From Lysobacterales bacterium (lineage in GTDB: Bacteria; Pseudomonadota; Gammaproteobacteria; Xanthomonadales; Marinicellaceae), in assembly GCA_026988115.1 (NCBI GenBank), contig JALSLV010000107.1, positions 1-35,071 of the forward strand: a DNA stretch of 35,071 nucleotides, written 5' to 3'. Under the pieces are notes generated by a model. The model did no database searches. It saw nothing but the letters and a program-made list of their open reading frames with translations, and had not been told where the DNA came from. A program made the translations under genes and the position numbers. Of this stretch, positions 16,373 to 25,263 are shown piece by piece (positions within the stretch are counted from its first letter, which is position 1; each line of letters starts with the position of its first letter).

Positions 16373-17686
16373 TTAACCCCCATCATCGGGTATGGTGCCA
16401 TCATCAATTAGCTGCTGCTTAATGCGATAAGTCCCAGCCTCTGGACTCTCGCCATTATTAGGGTGATACAAATAACCTTTGCCCCCTGTTTTGATTTTAA
16501 ACATCTTCATGGTGCTCCTGTGGACGTTTCGTGGCGACCAGTTCGCCATGCTTGTTTCGCTGTATGTCCTATAAATATCCCTACACCCTATAAGCCCAGC
16601 ATCCGGGTGTGTGCAATCAGGAATTGAGGGATAAAAATCAATGCTATCAGCATCCGGGTTAACATCGGCACGAAACTTTGTCTCAATACCAGAATTAGGC
16701 CTTAAAAGCTCAGGGCCCTTATCGCCTGCCACCGTATACAAACTTACCGTATTTAATAACGGGTCATGCACCAAAACTATCCAATCTTTATTTGAGAATC
16801 CACCAAAACTAATATACGGAGCATAAGGCGTTTCTTGTAAAACATTAGGCAAACTAAAATAGTCAGTAAACCTTAAAGATGCTTTAAGTGTTGAAATATA
16901 ATAAACATAATATTCTTGATGGCCAATAAAAGCCCGAAGGTTTTCTTGGTCACTGACATCAAGGCGCTCAAAGCCTGTTTTTACATTATAATCCGAATCA
17001 TGAGCTACATAACCATTACCACCTGGCCCATAGCCATAAGTCCTAGCCGAAGAGGTTATCAACCAATAAGCATCCATTAACCAATCCATCGAGGGGTTAA
17101 ATAAATCATCGTGCAACGCAAGGCGTTGGGTGTAATGGGTTATTCCCCCTTGTGGTGTTATCTCAAGACGTGAGGGTGTTCGCCACACAAGATGCAATGG
17201 GGTAATCATGCTGGTGTGATTTTGTTTTTTAACCGCAGAGCCCAAAGCGGTTCCCCCTGTTTTGCTGTGGCAATCCACGTCCATTTCAACCAAGACTTGA
17301 GGGTCTGTGGATCCCCAAGGAATATTTGAAAAAACCTCGGCATCGCGCCATTGGTTGGGGTCAACTTGCGGGTCAAAGGGCGATGATACCGCACACCAAA
17401 AAGGCTCGTTGTTATCATCGTAAAAAAACGCGGTCATAAATAAGAAATAACCGCCAGCAACCCCAGGGCGTGATTGCACCTCAACGGTAACACCCCATCC
17501 CGGGTCATCAGGATCCCAATAATTGCCATTAGCTGGCAAATCATGCTCAATGGTTCCCGGGGTGATTGCAGGAAAAGAGGCATCAAGATCAATTCCTGCC
17601 TGTTCTTCTTGCCCATAGGCAATAAAACTCACGCAAAGCAATAAAAGGATAAATTTGGTTTTTCTAACTGAAATAAAGTGGTACAT
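16373..17686 (-). CDS. secreted protein of unknown function with a W-x-P-G-x-G-type domain
   Basis: The product is about 437 aa when started at ATG 17686. That choice gives a clean signal peptide (KTKFILLLLCVSFIAYG, cut before QEEQ). An upstream in-frame start at 17794 would add 36 hydrophobic residues and run into a repeat. After the signal, NYWDPDDPGWGVTVEVQ resembles the W-x-P-x-x-G-x-G segment of a secreted domain found repeatedly in gammaproteobacteria. It is followed by FLFMTAFFYDDNNEPFWCAV, fitting the usual 'activity of product and price' style of alternating strands. The remainder is rich in Tyr, Trp, Gly and Pro, with six mature Cys that could pair in the periplasm or outside. Residues near the end (TGGKGYLYHPNNGESPE) look like another beta segment. 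I recognise no catalytic motif. It stands alone, with a terminator after it and palindromic repeats before it. Confidence 0.75.
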   Translation of the reverse strand: MYHFISVRKTKFILLLLCVSFIAYGQEEQAGIDLDASFPAITPGTIEHDLPANGNYWDPDDPGWGVTVEVQSRPGVAGGYFLFMTAFFYDDNNEPFWCAVSSPFDPQVDPNQWRDAEVFSNIPWGSTDPQVLVEMDVDCHSKTGGTALGSAVKKQNHTSMITPLHLVWRTPSRLEITPQGGITHYTQRLALHDDLFNPSMDWLMDAYWLITSSARTYGYGPGGNGYVAHDSDYNVKTGFERLDVSDQENLRAFIGHQEYYVYYISTLKASLRFTDYFSLPNVLQETPYAPYISFGGFSNKDWIVLVHDPLLNTVSLYTVAGDKGPELLRPNSGIETKFRADVNPDADSIDFYPSIPDCTHPDAGLIGCRDIYRTYSETSMANWSPRNVHRSTMKMFKIKTGGKGYLYHPNNGESPEAGTYRIKQQLIDDGTIPDDGG

Positions 17687-17777
17687 GAACAGATTTCCGT
17701 AAAAAATAACAACAATTATAAATACAAACGAGCTTTTGGTCAAATCAAAGGCAAATATACAACACTCTAATGGATTG

Positions 17778-17795
17778 AGTGGGATAAATCCCACT
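17778..17795. repeat. palindrome AGTGGGATAAATCCCACT, copy 1
   Basis: An 18-bp near-perfect palindrome, identical to 17851-17868. It belongs to the same palindrome set as 17820-17835 and 18141-18154. Confidence 0.8.
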
Positions 17796-17813
17796 TACCA
17801 GTTTGGCTTTGTT

Positions 17814-17880
17814 TGGATCGTTGGCTTTAGCCGACGCTTTGTTGGGTTTGAGTGGGATAAATCCCACTGACCGAATAAAC
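17814..17880. repeat. two-palindrome module, copy A
   Basis: This module holds GTTGGCTTTAGCCGAC (17820-17835), then GTTGGGTTTG, then AGTGGGATAAATCCCACT (17851-17868) and CTGACCGAATAAA. A diverged second copy is at 18201-18276. Confidence 0.8.
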
Positions 17881-17940
17881 ATACACCACTTTAGCTACTA
17901 CACATTATTACTTATTATGCAAATGCATTAAAAACAACGG

Positions 17941-17980
17941 TGTCATTCCGGCCGAGCCTAAGCGAGAGCAGGAATCCAGT
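17941..17980. repeat. CATTCC...GGAATCC inverted repeat
   Basis: A REP-like sequence begins GTCATTCCGGCCGAGCCTAA and ends GCAGGAATCCAG. Its outer arms ATTCC/GGAAT pair. The inner GAGCCTAAGCGA also occurs in the repeats at 33231 and 33499, hinting at related families. A shorter relative lies at 24304. Confidence 0.6.
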
Positions 17981-18140
17981 GGTTTGATGAATAAAAAAAT
18001 ACTACAACAACACAAGCGGAAAATACATTAATGCTTATGCAATCAGTAAAGTAAGCAGAATAAGCTTACGTAGTTCACTAATAAGTCTGTTTGTTTGTGT
18101 TGAATAGTTTAGGATACATTGGATTGTCGGTTTTAAAAGA

Positions 18141-18154
18141 CGGACTAAAGTCCG
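18141..18154. repeat. palindrome CGGACTAAAGTCCG
   Basis: A palindrome with 6-bp arms around AA, built on the same pattern as the palindromes at 17778, 17820 and 17851 but with different arm sequence. Confidence 0.7.
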
Positions 18155-18200
18155 AACCCCATTTATCTATAATTGATACAATTGGAGAATTTGATTTAAT

Positions 18201-18276
18201 TGGATCGTTGGCTTTAGCCGACGCTTTTTGTCTTTGTTGGGTTTGCGTGGGAGAAATCCAACTGACCAAATAAAAA
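18201..18276. repeat. two-palindrome module, copy B (diverged)
   Basis: The first 27 bases match copy A at 17814 exactly. An extra stretch TTTGTC follows, then GTTGGGTTTG again. The second palindrome is decayed (CGTGGGAGAAATCCAACT) and ends CTGACCAAATAAA. Confidence 0.75.
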
Positions 18277-18434
18277 ATTATATTGATAATTAAATTAGCA
18301 CTTATATAATTAATAATGTATTGATAGTTATATTGTTTTTGTAATAATTGATAATTTTTTTATGAGTTGGGAGAGGTGACTTTGGGTTTGCGTTTGAAGC
18401 AAAATATTTCATTATTAAACATGCCGGTTAAGTA

Positions 18435-18459
18435 ATAATGCTTTAAAACTGAGCATTAC
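18435..18459 (-). terminator. possible weak terminator after gltD
   Basis: AATGCT/AGCATT arms (18437-18442 and 18452-18457) lie about 18 bp after the gltD stop. The stem is short and the following T-run on the minus strand is poor, so function is uncertain. Confidence 0.3.
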
Positions 18460-18475
18460 CATTACCTGTTTAAAA

Positions 18476-19855
18476 TTAATCATCCACCAAACCCAAATCT
18501 GCCAATATTTGTTTGGCTGCATCACGCCCTTGAGCGATGGCGGTGACGACTAAATCGGCACCGCTGACCATATCTCCGCCTGCGTAGATTTTTTTGTTAG
18601 TGGTTTGTAGGGTTTGGGTGGTTTGAATCAAACCGTTGTCGGAGGTTTTGATGTTGGCATCATCCAACCAATTAGCAGGATTAGCACGAAAACCGAAGGC
18701 TAAGATAACATTATCAGTGGTGAGAAACACCGTTTTATCTTTGTGTTTCAACTCATCAAAATCAGTGCGTTCAAAGGCAACTCCATCGGGGGTAATCTCG
18801 GTAGGTTGCAGGTTAAAAATGAATTGTACACCTTCTTCTTTGGCATTTTGCACTTCGGTTTTTGAACCAGGCATAGCTGCTTCATCTTTGCGATAAACGC
18901 ATTTAACAGAGTTAGCTTGTTGACGAACAGCTGAACGCACACAATCCATGGCAGTATCTCCACCACCAAGTACAATCACGTCTTTGCCTTTTAAATCGGT
19001 GTAGTTTTTGTCCATTTGATAGGATTGTTGTTGGTTGATGTTGCCGATTAAATAGTCCAATGATTGAATAACATGGGGCAAATTTTTACCTCTTATACCA
19101 CCATTAACAGGCTTGTAAGTTCCCATGCCTAGAAACAACGAATCATAGTCATTTTCCAATTGTTCAATGCTGATGTCCTTGCCAATTTCGGTGTTGAGTT
19201 TAAATTTGACCCCAATATCTTGTAGAAATTCACGACGCTTTATCAGAATAGTTTTTTCCAGTTTAAAACCTGGGATGCCAAAGGTCAGTAATCCACCAAT
19301 TTCGGGATATTTATCATAAACCACCACGTTCACACCATTACGGGTTAGTAATTCAGCACAACCAAGTCCAGCAGGCCCTGCGCCAATGACAGCAACGGTT
19401 TTATTCAATGATTTCACAGCCGATAAATCGGGTCGCCAATTGTTGGCAATGGCTTGGTCGGCTATATTTTTCTCTATCGCGCCGATGGTCACTGCACCCA
19501 AGCCTGTATTAAGGGTACAGGCTTGCTCACATAACCTATCTTGTGGGCAAACGCGACCACAGATTTCGGGTAATGGGTTGGTGGCGTGCATTAAGCTGGC
19601 AGCTTGTTCAAACTGTCCGTGAGTGACCATATCCAACCAATTGGGAATAAAATTATGCAATGGGCATTTCCACTCACAATAAGGGTTGCCACAATCCAAA
19701 CACCTGTCGGCTTGTTTTATTAGATTCTCTTCATCACTCTTAAAATAGATTTCGTTAAAATCACCACTGCGTGCATCAGCTTGGCGTTTGTTGGCAAGAT
19801 TGCGTTGGTTTTCCAGAAAACTTAAGGTGCTGCCAATTTTGAATGATTCACTCAC
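18476..19855 (-). CDS. gltD: glutamate synthase small subunit (NADPH)
   Basis: GltD feeds electrons from NADPH through FAD and Fe-S clusters to GltB for glutamate formation from 2-oxoglutarate and glutamine. The 459-aa sequence has the N-terminal cluster ligands CLDCGNPYCEWKC and CGRVCPQDRLCEQAC. The FAD-binding segment is AVIGAGPAGLGCAE and the NADPH segment is VLGGGDTAMDCVRSA. The end AGGDMVSGADLVVTAIAQGR is also typical. It begins with GTG at 19855, overlapping the gltB stop by 4 bp (GTGA). A very strong ribosome site AAGGAGGT lies 6 nt upstream, inside gltB, so the subunits are coupled. Length and motifs agree with the family throughout. Confidence 0.97.
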   Translation of the reverse strand: MSESFKIGSTLSFLENQRNLANKRQADARSGDFNEIYFKSDEENLIKQADRCLDCGNPYCEWKCPLHNFIPNWLDMVTHGQFEQAASLMHATNPLPEICGRVCPQDRLCEQACTLNTGLGAVTIGAIEKNIADQAIANNWRPDLSAVKSLNKTVAVIGAGPAGLGCAELLTRNGVNVVVYDKYPEIGGLLTFGIPGFKLEKTILIKRREFLQDIGVKFKLNTEIGKDISIEQLENDYDSLFLGMGTYKPVNGGIRGKNLPHVIQSLDYLIGNINQQQSYQMDKNYTDLKGKDVIVLGGGDTAMDCVRSAVRQQANSVKCVYRKDEAAMPGSKTEVQNAKEEGVQFIFNLQPTEITPDGVAFERTDFDELKHKDKTVFLTTDNVILAFGFRANPANWLDDANIKTSDNGLIQTTQTLQTTNKKIYAGGDMVSGADLVVTAIAQGRDAAKQILADLGLVDD

Positions 19856-22800
19856 GATAGACCTCCTTGCTGCAGTTTTATAGGTTTGGCAATATGAAGT
19901 GTTGTTGTTTGTTTGGGTCGAACCACTTTAAAGGCATCTAGATAACTGTCCCAATTGCGCATCAATTTAGCTGCCCAACGACTGCCTGTTTTGTCGATGT
20001 GTTGTTGAATGAGATTTTTCAGTTCCACTTGGCAAGATTCACATTGTTCATCGGTAATTGAGAGTATTTCGATAGTATCAAGATTGGCTTGTGATTCGAG
20101 CGTATCAAAATCATCAAAGACAAACACTTGCCCACCCGTCATACCTGCGCCAAAGTTTTCGCCAACAGGGCCCAAAATAACGACAATTCCTCCAGTCATG
20201 TATTCACAACCGTGATCGCCAACCCCCTCAATCACAGCTATGGCACCAGAATTTCTTACCGCAAAGCGTTCACCTGCTTGCCCAGCTGCAAAAAGTACGC
20301 CACCGCTGGCACCGTATAAACAGGTGTTGCCTATGATTGCGGATCGACTGGGAACGTAGGCTATGTTTTTAGGTGGAAAAATAGCAATGCTGCCACCACT
20401 CATGCCTTTGCCGACGTAATCATTGGCATCACCCTGTAAGTTGAGTTCTATACCTTGGTGATTCCATACACCGAAACTTTGTCCAGCAATGCCTTTGAAT
20501 TTTAAATTGACTTGATGCCCTTTTTTACCGTATTTTGTGGCAACAAAACCCGACAATTTTGCGCCAACTGAACGGTCATAATTATTAATCCGATAAACGT
20601 CTTGTTGCTTGTTTTGCTTAAAATCACTCAGTATTTGCTGATTCAACGCGCCCTTATCAAATGAATCATTTGCCACGCCCATATAATGCGCCGCACCTGT
20701 TTTTGGGCGTTTTGCTGCATTGAGAATAGCAGATAAATCAAGATTGGCTTGCTTACTGGTTTCTCCTTGGATTAATTCCAATAAATCAGTTCTGCCAATA
20801 AGTTTGTCTAAACTCTCAACACCGAGCTTCATCAGCCACTGGCGGGTTTCATCGGCAACAAACTCAAAATAACGAATCACTTTTTCGGGCAATCCAGTAA
20901 AATACTTATCACGCAGGGTTTTGTTTTGCGTGGCAATGCCTGTTGCGCAATTATTTAAATGACAAATGCGTAAATATTTACAACCCAAAGCGACCATTGG
21001 TCCTGTACCAAAGCCAAAGCTATCGGCTCCTAAAATTGTGCCCTTTATGACATCTAAGCCTGTTTTAAAGCCGCCATCAACTTGTAAGCAAATTTTATCA
21101 CGAAGGTTGTTCTCGATTAAAGCTTGGTGTGTTTCTGCCAAACCCAACTCCCATGGATTGCCTGCGTATTTAACCGAGGTTAATGGGCTGGCACCTGTGC
21201 CACCATCGTGACCTGCGATGGTTATCATATCGGCATAAGCTTTGGCAACACCAGCAGCAATGGTTCCTACGCCAGGACCTGAGACCAGTTTGACCGAGAT
21301 TAAGGCTTTGGGATTGACTTGTTTGAGGTCAAAAATCAATTGCGACAAATCTTCAATCGAATAAATATCATGGTGTGGAGGTGGTGAAATTAAGGTGGTT
21401 CCGGGTATAGCATTACGCAGTTTGGCAATCTCTACCGTCACTTTTTTTCCTGGCAATTGCCCGCCTTCACCTGGTTTTGCCCCTTGAGCCACTTTTATTT
21501 GTATCACTTCGGCATTGGATAAATAATGCGCATTAACACCAAATCGTCCCGATGCCACCTGTTTTATCTTGGAGTTTTTATTAGTCCCAAAACGTTTTGA
21601 ATCTTCACCACCCTCGCCTGAATTCGAACGACCGCCGATGGTGTTCATGGCAATGGCTAACGATTCATGCGCCTCTGGACTCAAAGCACCAACACTCATG
21701 GCCGCCGAATCAAAACGTTTCATGATTTCAGTTGTGCATACAACCTCTTCTTGTGCTAATGGCTTATCCGCAAGTATGAGTTGCATCATATCACGCAATG
21801 TCGCAATGGGGCGGTTATTGACAGCACGGGCAAATTTATCGTAATCATCCTGCTTTCCTGTATTAACCGCTTGTTGCAATAAAGTTACCACATCAGGGTT
21901 ATAACAATGAAATTCACCACCGTGGATATACTTTAATTGCCCACTGCGTTGCATATTGATTTGTGCTTTCCATGCACGGTTATTGACCCGAATAGAATCG
22001 GCGTGTAAATCCTTAAAAGTGGCTCCACCAATGCGTGATGGTAAACCAGCAAAACACAAATCCATCACCTCTTGGCTTAATCCAATGATTTCAAACAATC
22101 GCGCACTGCGGTAACTAGAAACCGTTGATATACCCATCTTGGAAGTGATTTTCAACAAACCCTTTTTGATGCTGGCAAAATAGTTTTCCCGTGCATCCAT
22201 CAAACCATTTTGCAAGCGATTTTGCACATGCAATTGATTGATGATTTGCATGGCAAGATAGGGATAAACAGCGGTTGCACCCAGAGCAATTAACATAGCA
22301 AAATGGTGTGGGTCGCGCGCGGTGGCTGTTTCGACAATGATATTGACATCGAGGCGTAAACCCTCTTCAATCATGCGAGAATTTATCGCTCCAACGGCTA
22401 ATGCGGCATGAATTGGTACCGTAGTTTCATCAATATCCCTATCGGATAACTGCAAGATTACACAACCATTTTTGACTAACTTTACCGCCTCATCGCATAA
22501 ATTAACAATCGCGGATTGTAAGTCTTGGTAAATTGGATAATTTAATGACAGCAACTCAAGTTTGTAATAACGTTGATCGAGTGCCTTAATTTGGGTCAGC
22601 TTGGCAAAATTAATAATAGGTTTTGAGATAATGGCACGATATGCCATGCCATTGGTTTCTTGAAAGAGATTATGTTCACGCCCAAAACAAGTCTCCAAGG
22701 ACATCACCGATTTTTCTCGCAAGGAGTCAATTGGTGGATTGGTCACTTGGGCAAATTGTTGACGGAAATAGTCAAACAAGTTACGACTCTTATGTGATAA

Positions 22801-24285
22801 CACGGCTATCGGCGTATCATCGCCCATCGAACTGGTCGCCTCAGCGGCATTGTCAGCCATCACACGCAAGACATTTTGTTGTTCTTCAATGCTGCAATTA
22901 AACAACTTTTGATAAATACCAATGCGTTTGATGTCATCATTGATGTGTTTTTGTGCGCCTTCGCGTTCTAATTTGCGGTTGGAACGCAATCTTATGGTGT
23001 TTTCACGCAACCATTCACGGTAAGGGTGGCGATTTTTCAAACTGTCATCAATCTTGTTGCTGCGCCATATTTGACCTGTTTGAATATCGGCTGCCAACAT
23101 TTCACCTGGTCCAACACGGTCTTTTTCGACCACGTCTTCCTCCTTATAATCCCATACACCGACCTCGGATGCCACCGTCAAAATACCGTCTTTGGTAATA
23201 ACATAACGCGCTGGGCGTAGACCATTTCTATCCAAAGTGCAGGCAATTTTTTCGCCGTTGGTCATAACAATGCCAGCCGGACCATCCCATGCTTCCATGT
23301 GCATAGAGTTGTATTCGTAAAAAGCGCGCAAATCGGCATCCATATTTTTGCGTTTCTTCCAAGCAGGTGGAATCAGTAAGCGTAAGGCGCGAAATATATC
23401 CATGCCACCGACCAACAAAACTTCCAACATATTATCCAAAGAAGATGAATCCGAACCCGTTTGATTAACCAAATGGCTTAATGTGGGTAAATCGGCTATT
23501 AATGGTGTTAATAATTTTTTGCGGCGCGCTTTTGCCCAAGTTCGATTGGCACTTATGGTGTTGATTTCGCCATTATGTGCCAGTAAACGAAACGGCTGTG
23601 CGTATTTCCACAAGGGTGCGGTATTGGTGGAAAATCGTTGGTGAAATAAACAAATCGCCGAACGCATATTGGCATCGGCTAAATCAGGATAAAACACATT
23701 TAAAAATTTCGGTAACACCAGACCTTTATAAACAATCAGTTTATTGGACAAAGACGCCACGTAATACTCTTCATCATCAATCAAATCAGCTGCTCGTCTG
23801 CGCGCCATAAACAAACGCCGCTCAAAATCATCCTTGCTCCAACCAACGGGTGCTTGCACAAAGATTTGTTGTAGTTGTGGTAATGAGTTGGCGGCTGTTG
23901 TGCCAAGCGTTGTTGTGTCAACAGGTACATCACGCCAACCGATGACATTCAGCGTTTCTTGTTTGATTTCTCTTTCAAGCAGGTTTCGAGCATGCTGTGC
24001 TTTGTCTTTATTTTGAGAAAGAAAAATCTGACCAACTGCCAATAAAGCATCTGGATTTCCACCCAAGGACTGTGCAATGGGTTGGAAAAACGAATCGGAT
24101 AATTGAATAGTGATGCCACAACCATCTCCTGTCTTGCCATCAGCATCCACCGCACCCCGATGGGTCATGCGTGTTAGTGCGCTGATTGCCGTTGAGATAA
24201 GGTTTTGCGATTGCACACCTTTAAGCTGGGCAATCAAACCAAATCCGCAACTGTCTTTGCCTTGGGAATGGTGGTATAAACTCAT
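19852..24285 (-). CDS. gltB: glutamate synthase large subunit
   Basis: GltB releases ammonia from glutamine in its N-terminal amidotransferase domain and channels it to the FMN synthase site. The nucleophile is the Cys of KDSCGFGLIA, at residue 13 with the start used here, exposed after removal of a short propeptide. The central domain, the FMN synthase domain (GGRSNSGEGGEDSKRFG, GHDGGTGASPLTS), the 3Fe-4S ligands CKYLRICHLNNC and the C-terminal beta-helix (GGVLFAAGQAGERFAVRNSG, GMTGGQVFVFD) are all present. I prefer ATG at 24285 because AGGA lies 7 nt upstream. The alternative ATG at 24309 has no proper spacing and lies inside a palindromic repeat. The product is then 1477 aa, normal for the family. 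gltD follows with a 4-bp overlap. Confidence 0.96.
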   Translation of the reverse strand: MSLYHHSQGKDSCGFGLIAQLKGVQSQNLISTAISALTRMTHRGAVDADGKTGDGCGITIQLSDSFFQPIAQSLGGNPDALLAVGQIFLSQNKDKAQHARNLLEREIKQETLNVIGWRDVPVDTTTLGTTAANSLPQLQQIFVQAPVGWSKDDFERRLFMARRRAADLIDDEEYYVASLSNKLIVYKGLVLPKFLNVFYPDLADANMRSAICLFHQRFSTNTAPLWKYAQPFRLLAHNGEINTISANRTWAKARRKKLLTPLIADLPTLSHLVNQTGSDSSSLDNMLEVLLVGGMDIFRALRLLIPPAWKKRKNMDADLRAFYEYNSMHMEAWDGPAGIVMTNGEKIACTLDRNGLRPARYVITKDGILTVASEVGVWDYKEEDVVEKDRVGPGEMLAADIQTGQIWRSNKIDDSLKNRHPYREWLRENTIRLRSNRKLEREGAQKHINDDIKRIGIYQKLFNCSIEEQQNVLRVMADNAAEATSSMGDDTPIAVLSHKSRNLFDYFRQQFAQVTNPPIDSLREKSVMSLETCFGREHNLFQETNGMAYRAIISKPIINFAKLTQIKALDQRYYKLELLSLNYPIYQDLQSAIVNLCDEAVKLVKNGCVILQLSDRDIDETTVPIHAALAVGAINSRMIEEGLRLDVNIIVETATARDPHHFAMLIALGATAVYPYLAMQIINQLHVQNRLQNGLMDARENYFASIKKGLLKITSKMGISTVSSYRSARLFEIIGLSQEVMDLCFAGLPSRIGGATFKDLHADSIRVNNRAWKAQINMQRSGQLKYIHGGEFHCYNPDVVTLLQQAVNTGKQDDYDKFARAVNNRPIATLRDMMQLILADKPLAQEEVVCTTEIMKRFDSAAMSVGALSPEAHESLAIAMNTIGGRSNSGEGGEDSKRFGTNKNSKIKQVASGRFGVNAHYLSNAEVIQIKVAQGAKPGEGGQLPGKKVTVEIAKLRNAIPGTTLISPPPHHDIYSIEDLSQLIFDLKQVNPKALISVKLVSGPGVGTIAAGVAKAYADMITIAGHDGGTGASPLTSVKYAGNPWELGLAETHQALIENNLRDKICLQVDGGFKTGLDVIKGTILGADSFGFGTGPMVALGCKYLRICHLNNCATGIATQNKTLRDKYFTGLPEKVIRYFEFVADETRQWLMKLGVESLDKLIGRTDLLELIQGETSKQANLDLSAILNAAKRPKTGAAHYMGVANDSFDKGALNQQILSDFKQNKQQDVYRINNYDRSVGAKLSGFVATKYGKKGHQVNLKFKGIAGQSFGVWNHQGIELNLQGDANDYVGKGMSGGSIAIFPPKNIAYVPSRSAIIGNTCLYGASGGVLFAAGQAGERFAVRNSGAIAVIEGVGDHGCEYMTGGIVVILGPVGENFGAGMTGGQVFVFDDFDTLESQANLDTIEILSITDEQCESCQVELKNLIQQHIDKTGSRWAAKLMRNWDSYLDAFKVVRPKQTTTLHIAKPIKLQQGGLS

Positions 24286-24301
24286 GTTCTGTCCTATTAA
24301 C

Positions 24302-24328
24302 TTCGTCATTCCTGCAAAGGCAGAAATC
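24302..24328. repeat. short palindromic repeat in the gltB leader
   Basis: TTCGTCATTCCTGC, a 4-nt loop and GCAGAAATC form an imperfect hairpin with one mismatch. It resembles the repeat at 17941 and common CATTCCTGC...GCAGGAATC elements of gammaproteobacteria. It covers the upstream alternative gltB start. Confidence 0.55.
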
Positions 24329-24516
24329 TTATCAACGAAATACTCTTATGGACAACCTATACTAACAGAGTTTGGCAAATAGTAAAATTTATAGTTTTTA
24401 TGAACTGTATCAGTTTTATTGATGATTAATATTATAAACCTTTGTTAGAAAGCTATGATTGAGTGAAAAATTATCTTCTATTTGCTAAAATGCACCGCTA
24501 AATTTAGAAAACGCTT

Positions 24517-25263
24517 ATGAAAAATAATCCAGACTTATCTGTTGTTGTGCCTGTTTATAATGAACGGGATAATATTATTCCCCTTATTGATGAAATTGTT
24601 GCGGCATTAGAAGGCTTCGTCACTTACGAAATTATCTACGTTAACGATGGTTCTAGCGATGACACACTTGAAGTGTTACTAGAAAAGCAAAAAACCACCG
24701 CCACACTTCGTGTATTCAAACACGCTCAAAGTTGCGGTCAGTCTTATGCGGTTCGCACAGGCGTGAAAAATGCCAAATCCCCGTGGATTGCAACTCTTGA
24801 TGGCGATGGGCAAAACGTGCCTGCCGATATTCCAAATCTTTACAAAAAAGCCATGGATGCCAAGCCTGAAGATAAGGTATGGCTGATTGCAGGTTGGCGA
24901 AAAAAACGCAACGACTCGTGGTTAAAACTCAAGTCTTCAAAATACGCCAACGCTATTCGTTCATGGATGTTAAAAGACAAAACACCCGATACGGGTTGCG
25001 GTTTAAAGGTTTTTCGTCGTGATATTTTTGTCGATTTGCCTTCATTCAACCACATGCACCGTTATTTGCCCGCTTTGTACCAACGTGCAGGTGGCAAAGT
25101 AGAAAATGTTGAAGTTTCGCACCGTGCACGCGAAATGGGCGTGAGCAAATACGGGTTTTGGAACCGTGCATTGGTTGGCATTTCTGATTTGTTTGGTGTC
25201 TCTTGGTTGATTCGCCGTGGTAAACGACCAGAAATTTCTGAATACACAAACGATGAGCAATAG
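24517..25263 (+). CDS. family 2 glycosyltransferase, polyprenyl-phosphate type
   Basis: This 248-aa GT-A fold enzyme resembles dolichyl/undecaprenyl-phosphate sugar synthases, which load a sugar from a nucleotide donor onto a lipid carrier at the cytoplasmic face. Motifs are VVVPVYNERDNI at the start, YVNDGSSDDT, the metal-binding DGDGQNVPADI, and DTGCGLKVFRRDIF, diagnostic of the DPM1/GtrB-like group. It lacks the two C-terminal membrane helices seen in GtrB or ArnC, so it is a soluble or peripheral form. The next gene starts inside its last codons (11-bp overlap), and a PMT-type transferase closes the cluster. That suggests carrier-linked sugar made here is used by the membrane enzymes downstream. 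The sugar is unknown. Confidence 0.9.
   Translation: MKNNPDLSVVVPVYNERDNIIPLIDEIVAALEGFVTYEIIYVNDGSSDDTLEVLLEKQKTTATLRVFKHAQSCGQSYAVRTGVKNAKSPWIATLDGDGQNVPADIPNLYKKAMDAKPEDKVWLIAGWRKKRNDSWLKLKSSKYANAIRSWMLKDKTPDTGCGLKVFRRDIFVDLPSFNHMHRYLPALYQRAGGKVENVEVSHRAREMGVSKYGFWNRALVGISDLFGVSWLIRRGKRPEISEYTNDEQ

Larger units (their letters stand above)
17687..18475. other. 789-bp gene-free region filled with palindromic repeats
   Basis: No convincing gene lies here. The short open frames are low in quality, and two are simply opposite strands of the same repeat. The region holds several copies of palindromes of the form (stem)-TAAA/TTTA-(stem), a 67-75-bp module present twice, and a CATTCC...GGAATCC repeat. 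Near 18395 a short match to the inside of the ftsK-lolA element also occurs. The part next to 17687 should contain the promoter of the secreted protein. Confidence 0.7.

Noticed and set aside
17687-17794. Upstream start of the secreted protein
   Set aside because: The extra 36 residues run into a palindromic repeat and would bury the clean signal peptide that begins at 17686.
24286-24309. Upstream start of gltB
   Set aside because: Spacing to any Shine-Dalgarno is wrong and the codons lie in a repeat; the ATG at 24285 has AGGA at proper distance.
20966-24382. Several plus-strand ORFs of 60-91 aa opposite gltB
   Set aside because: They are antisense to strongly conserved gltB coding sequence and show no domain; they follow from its codon use.
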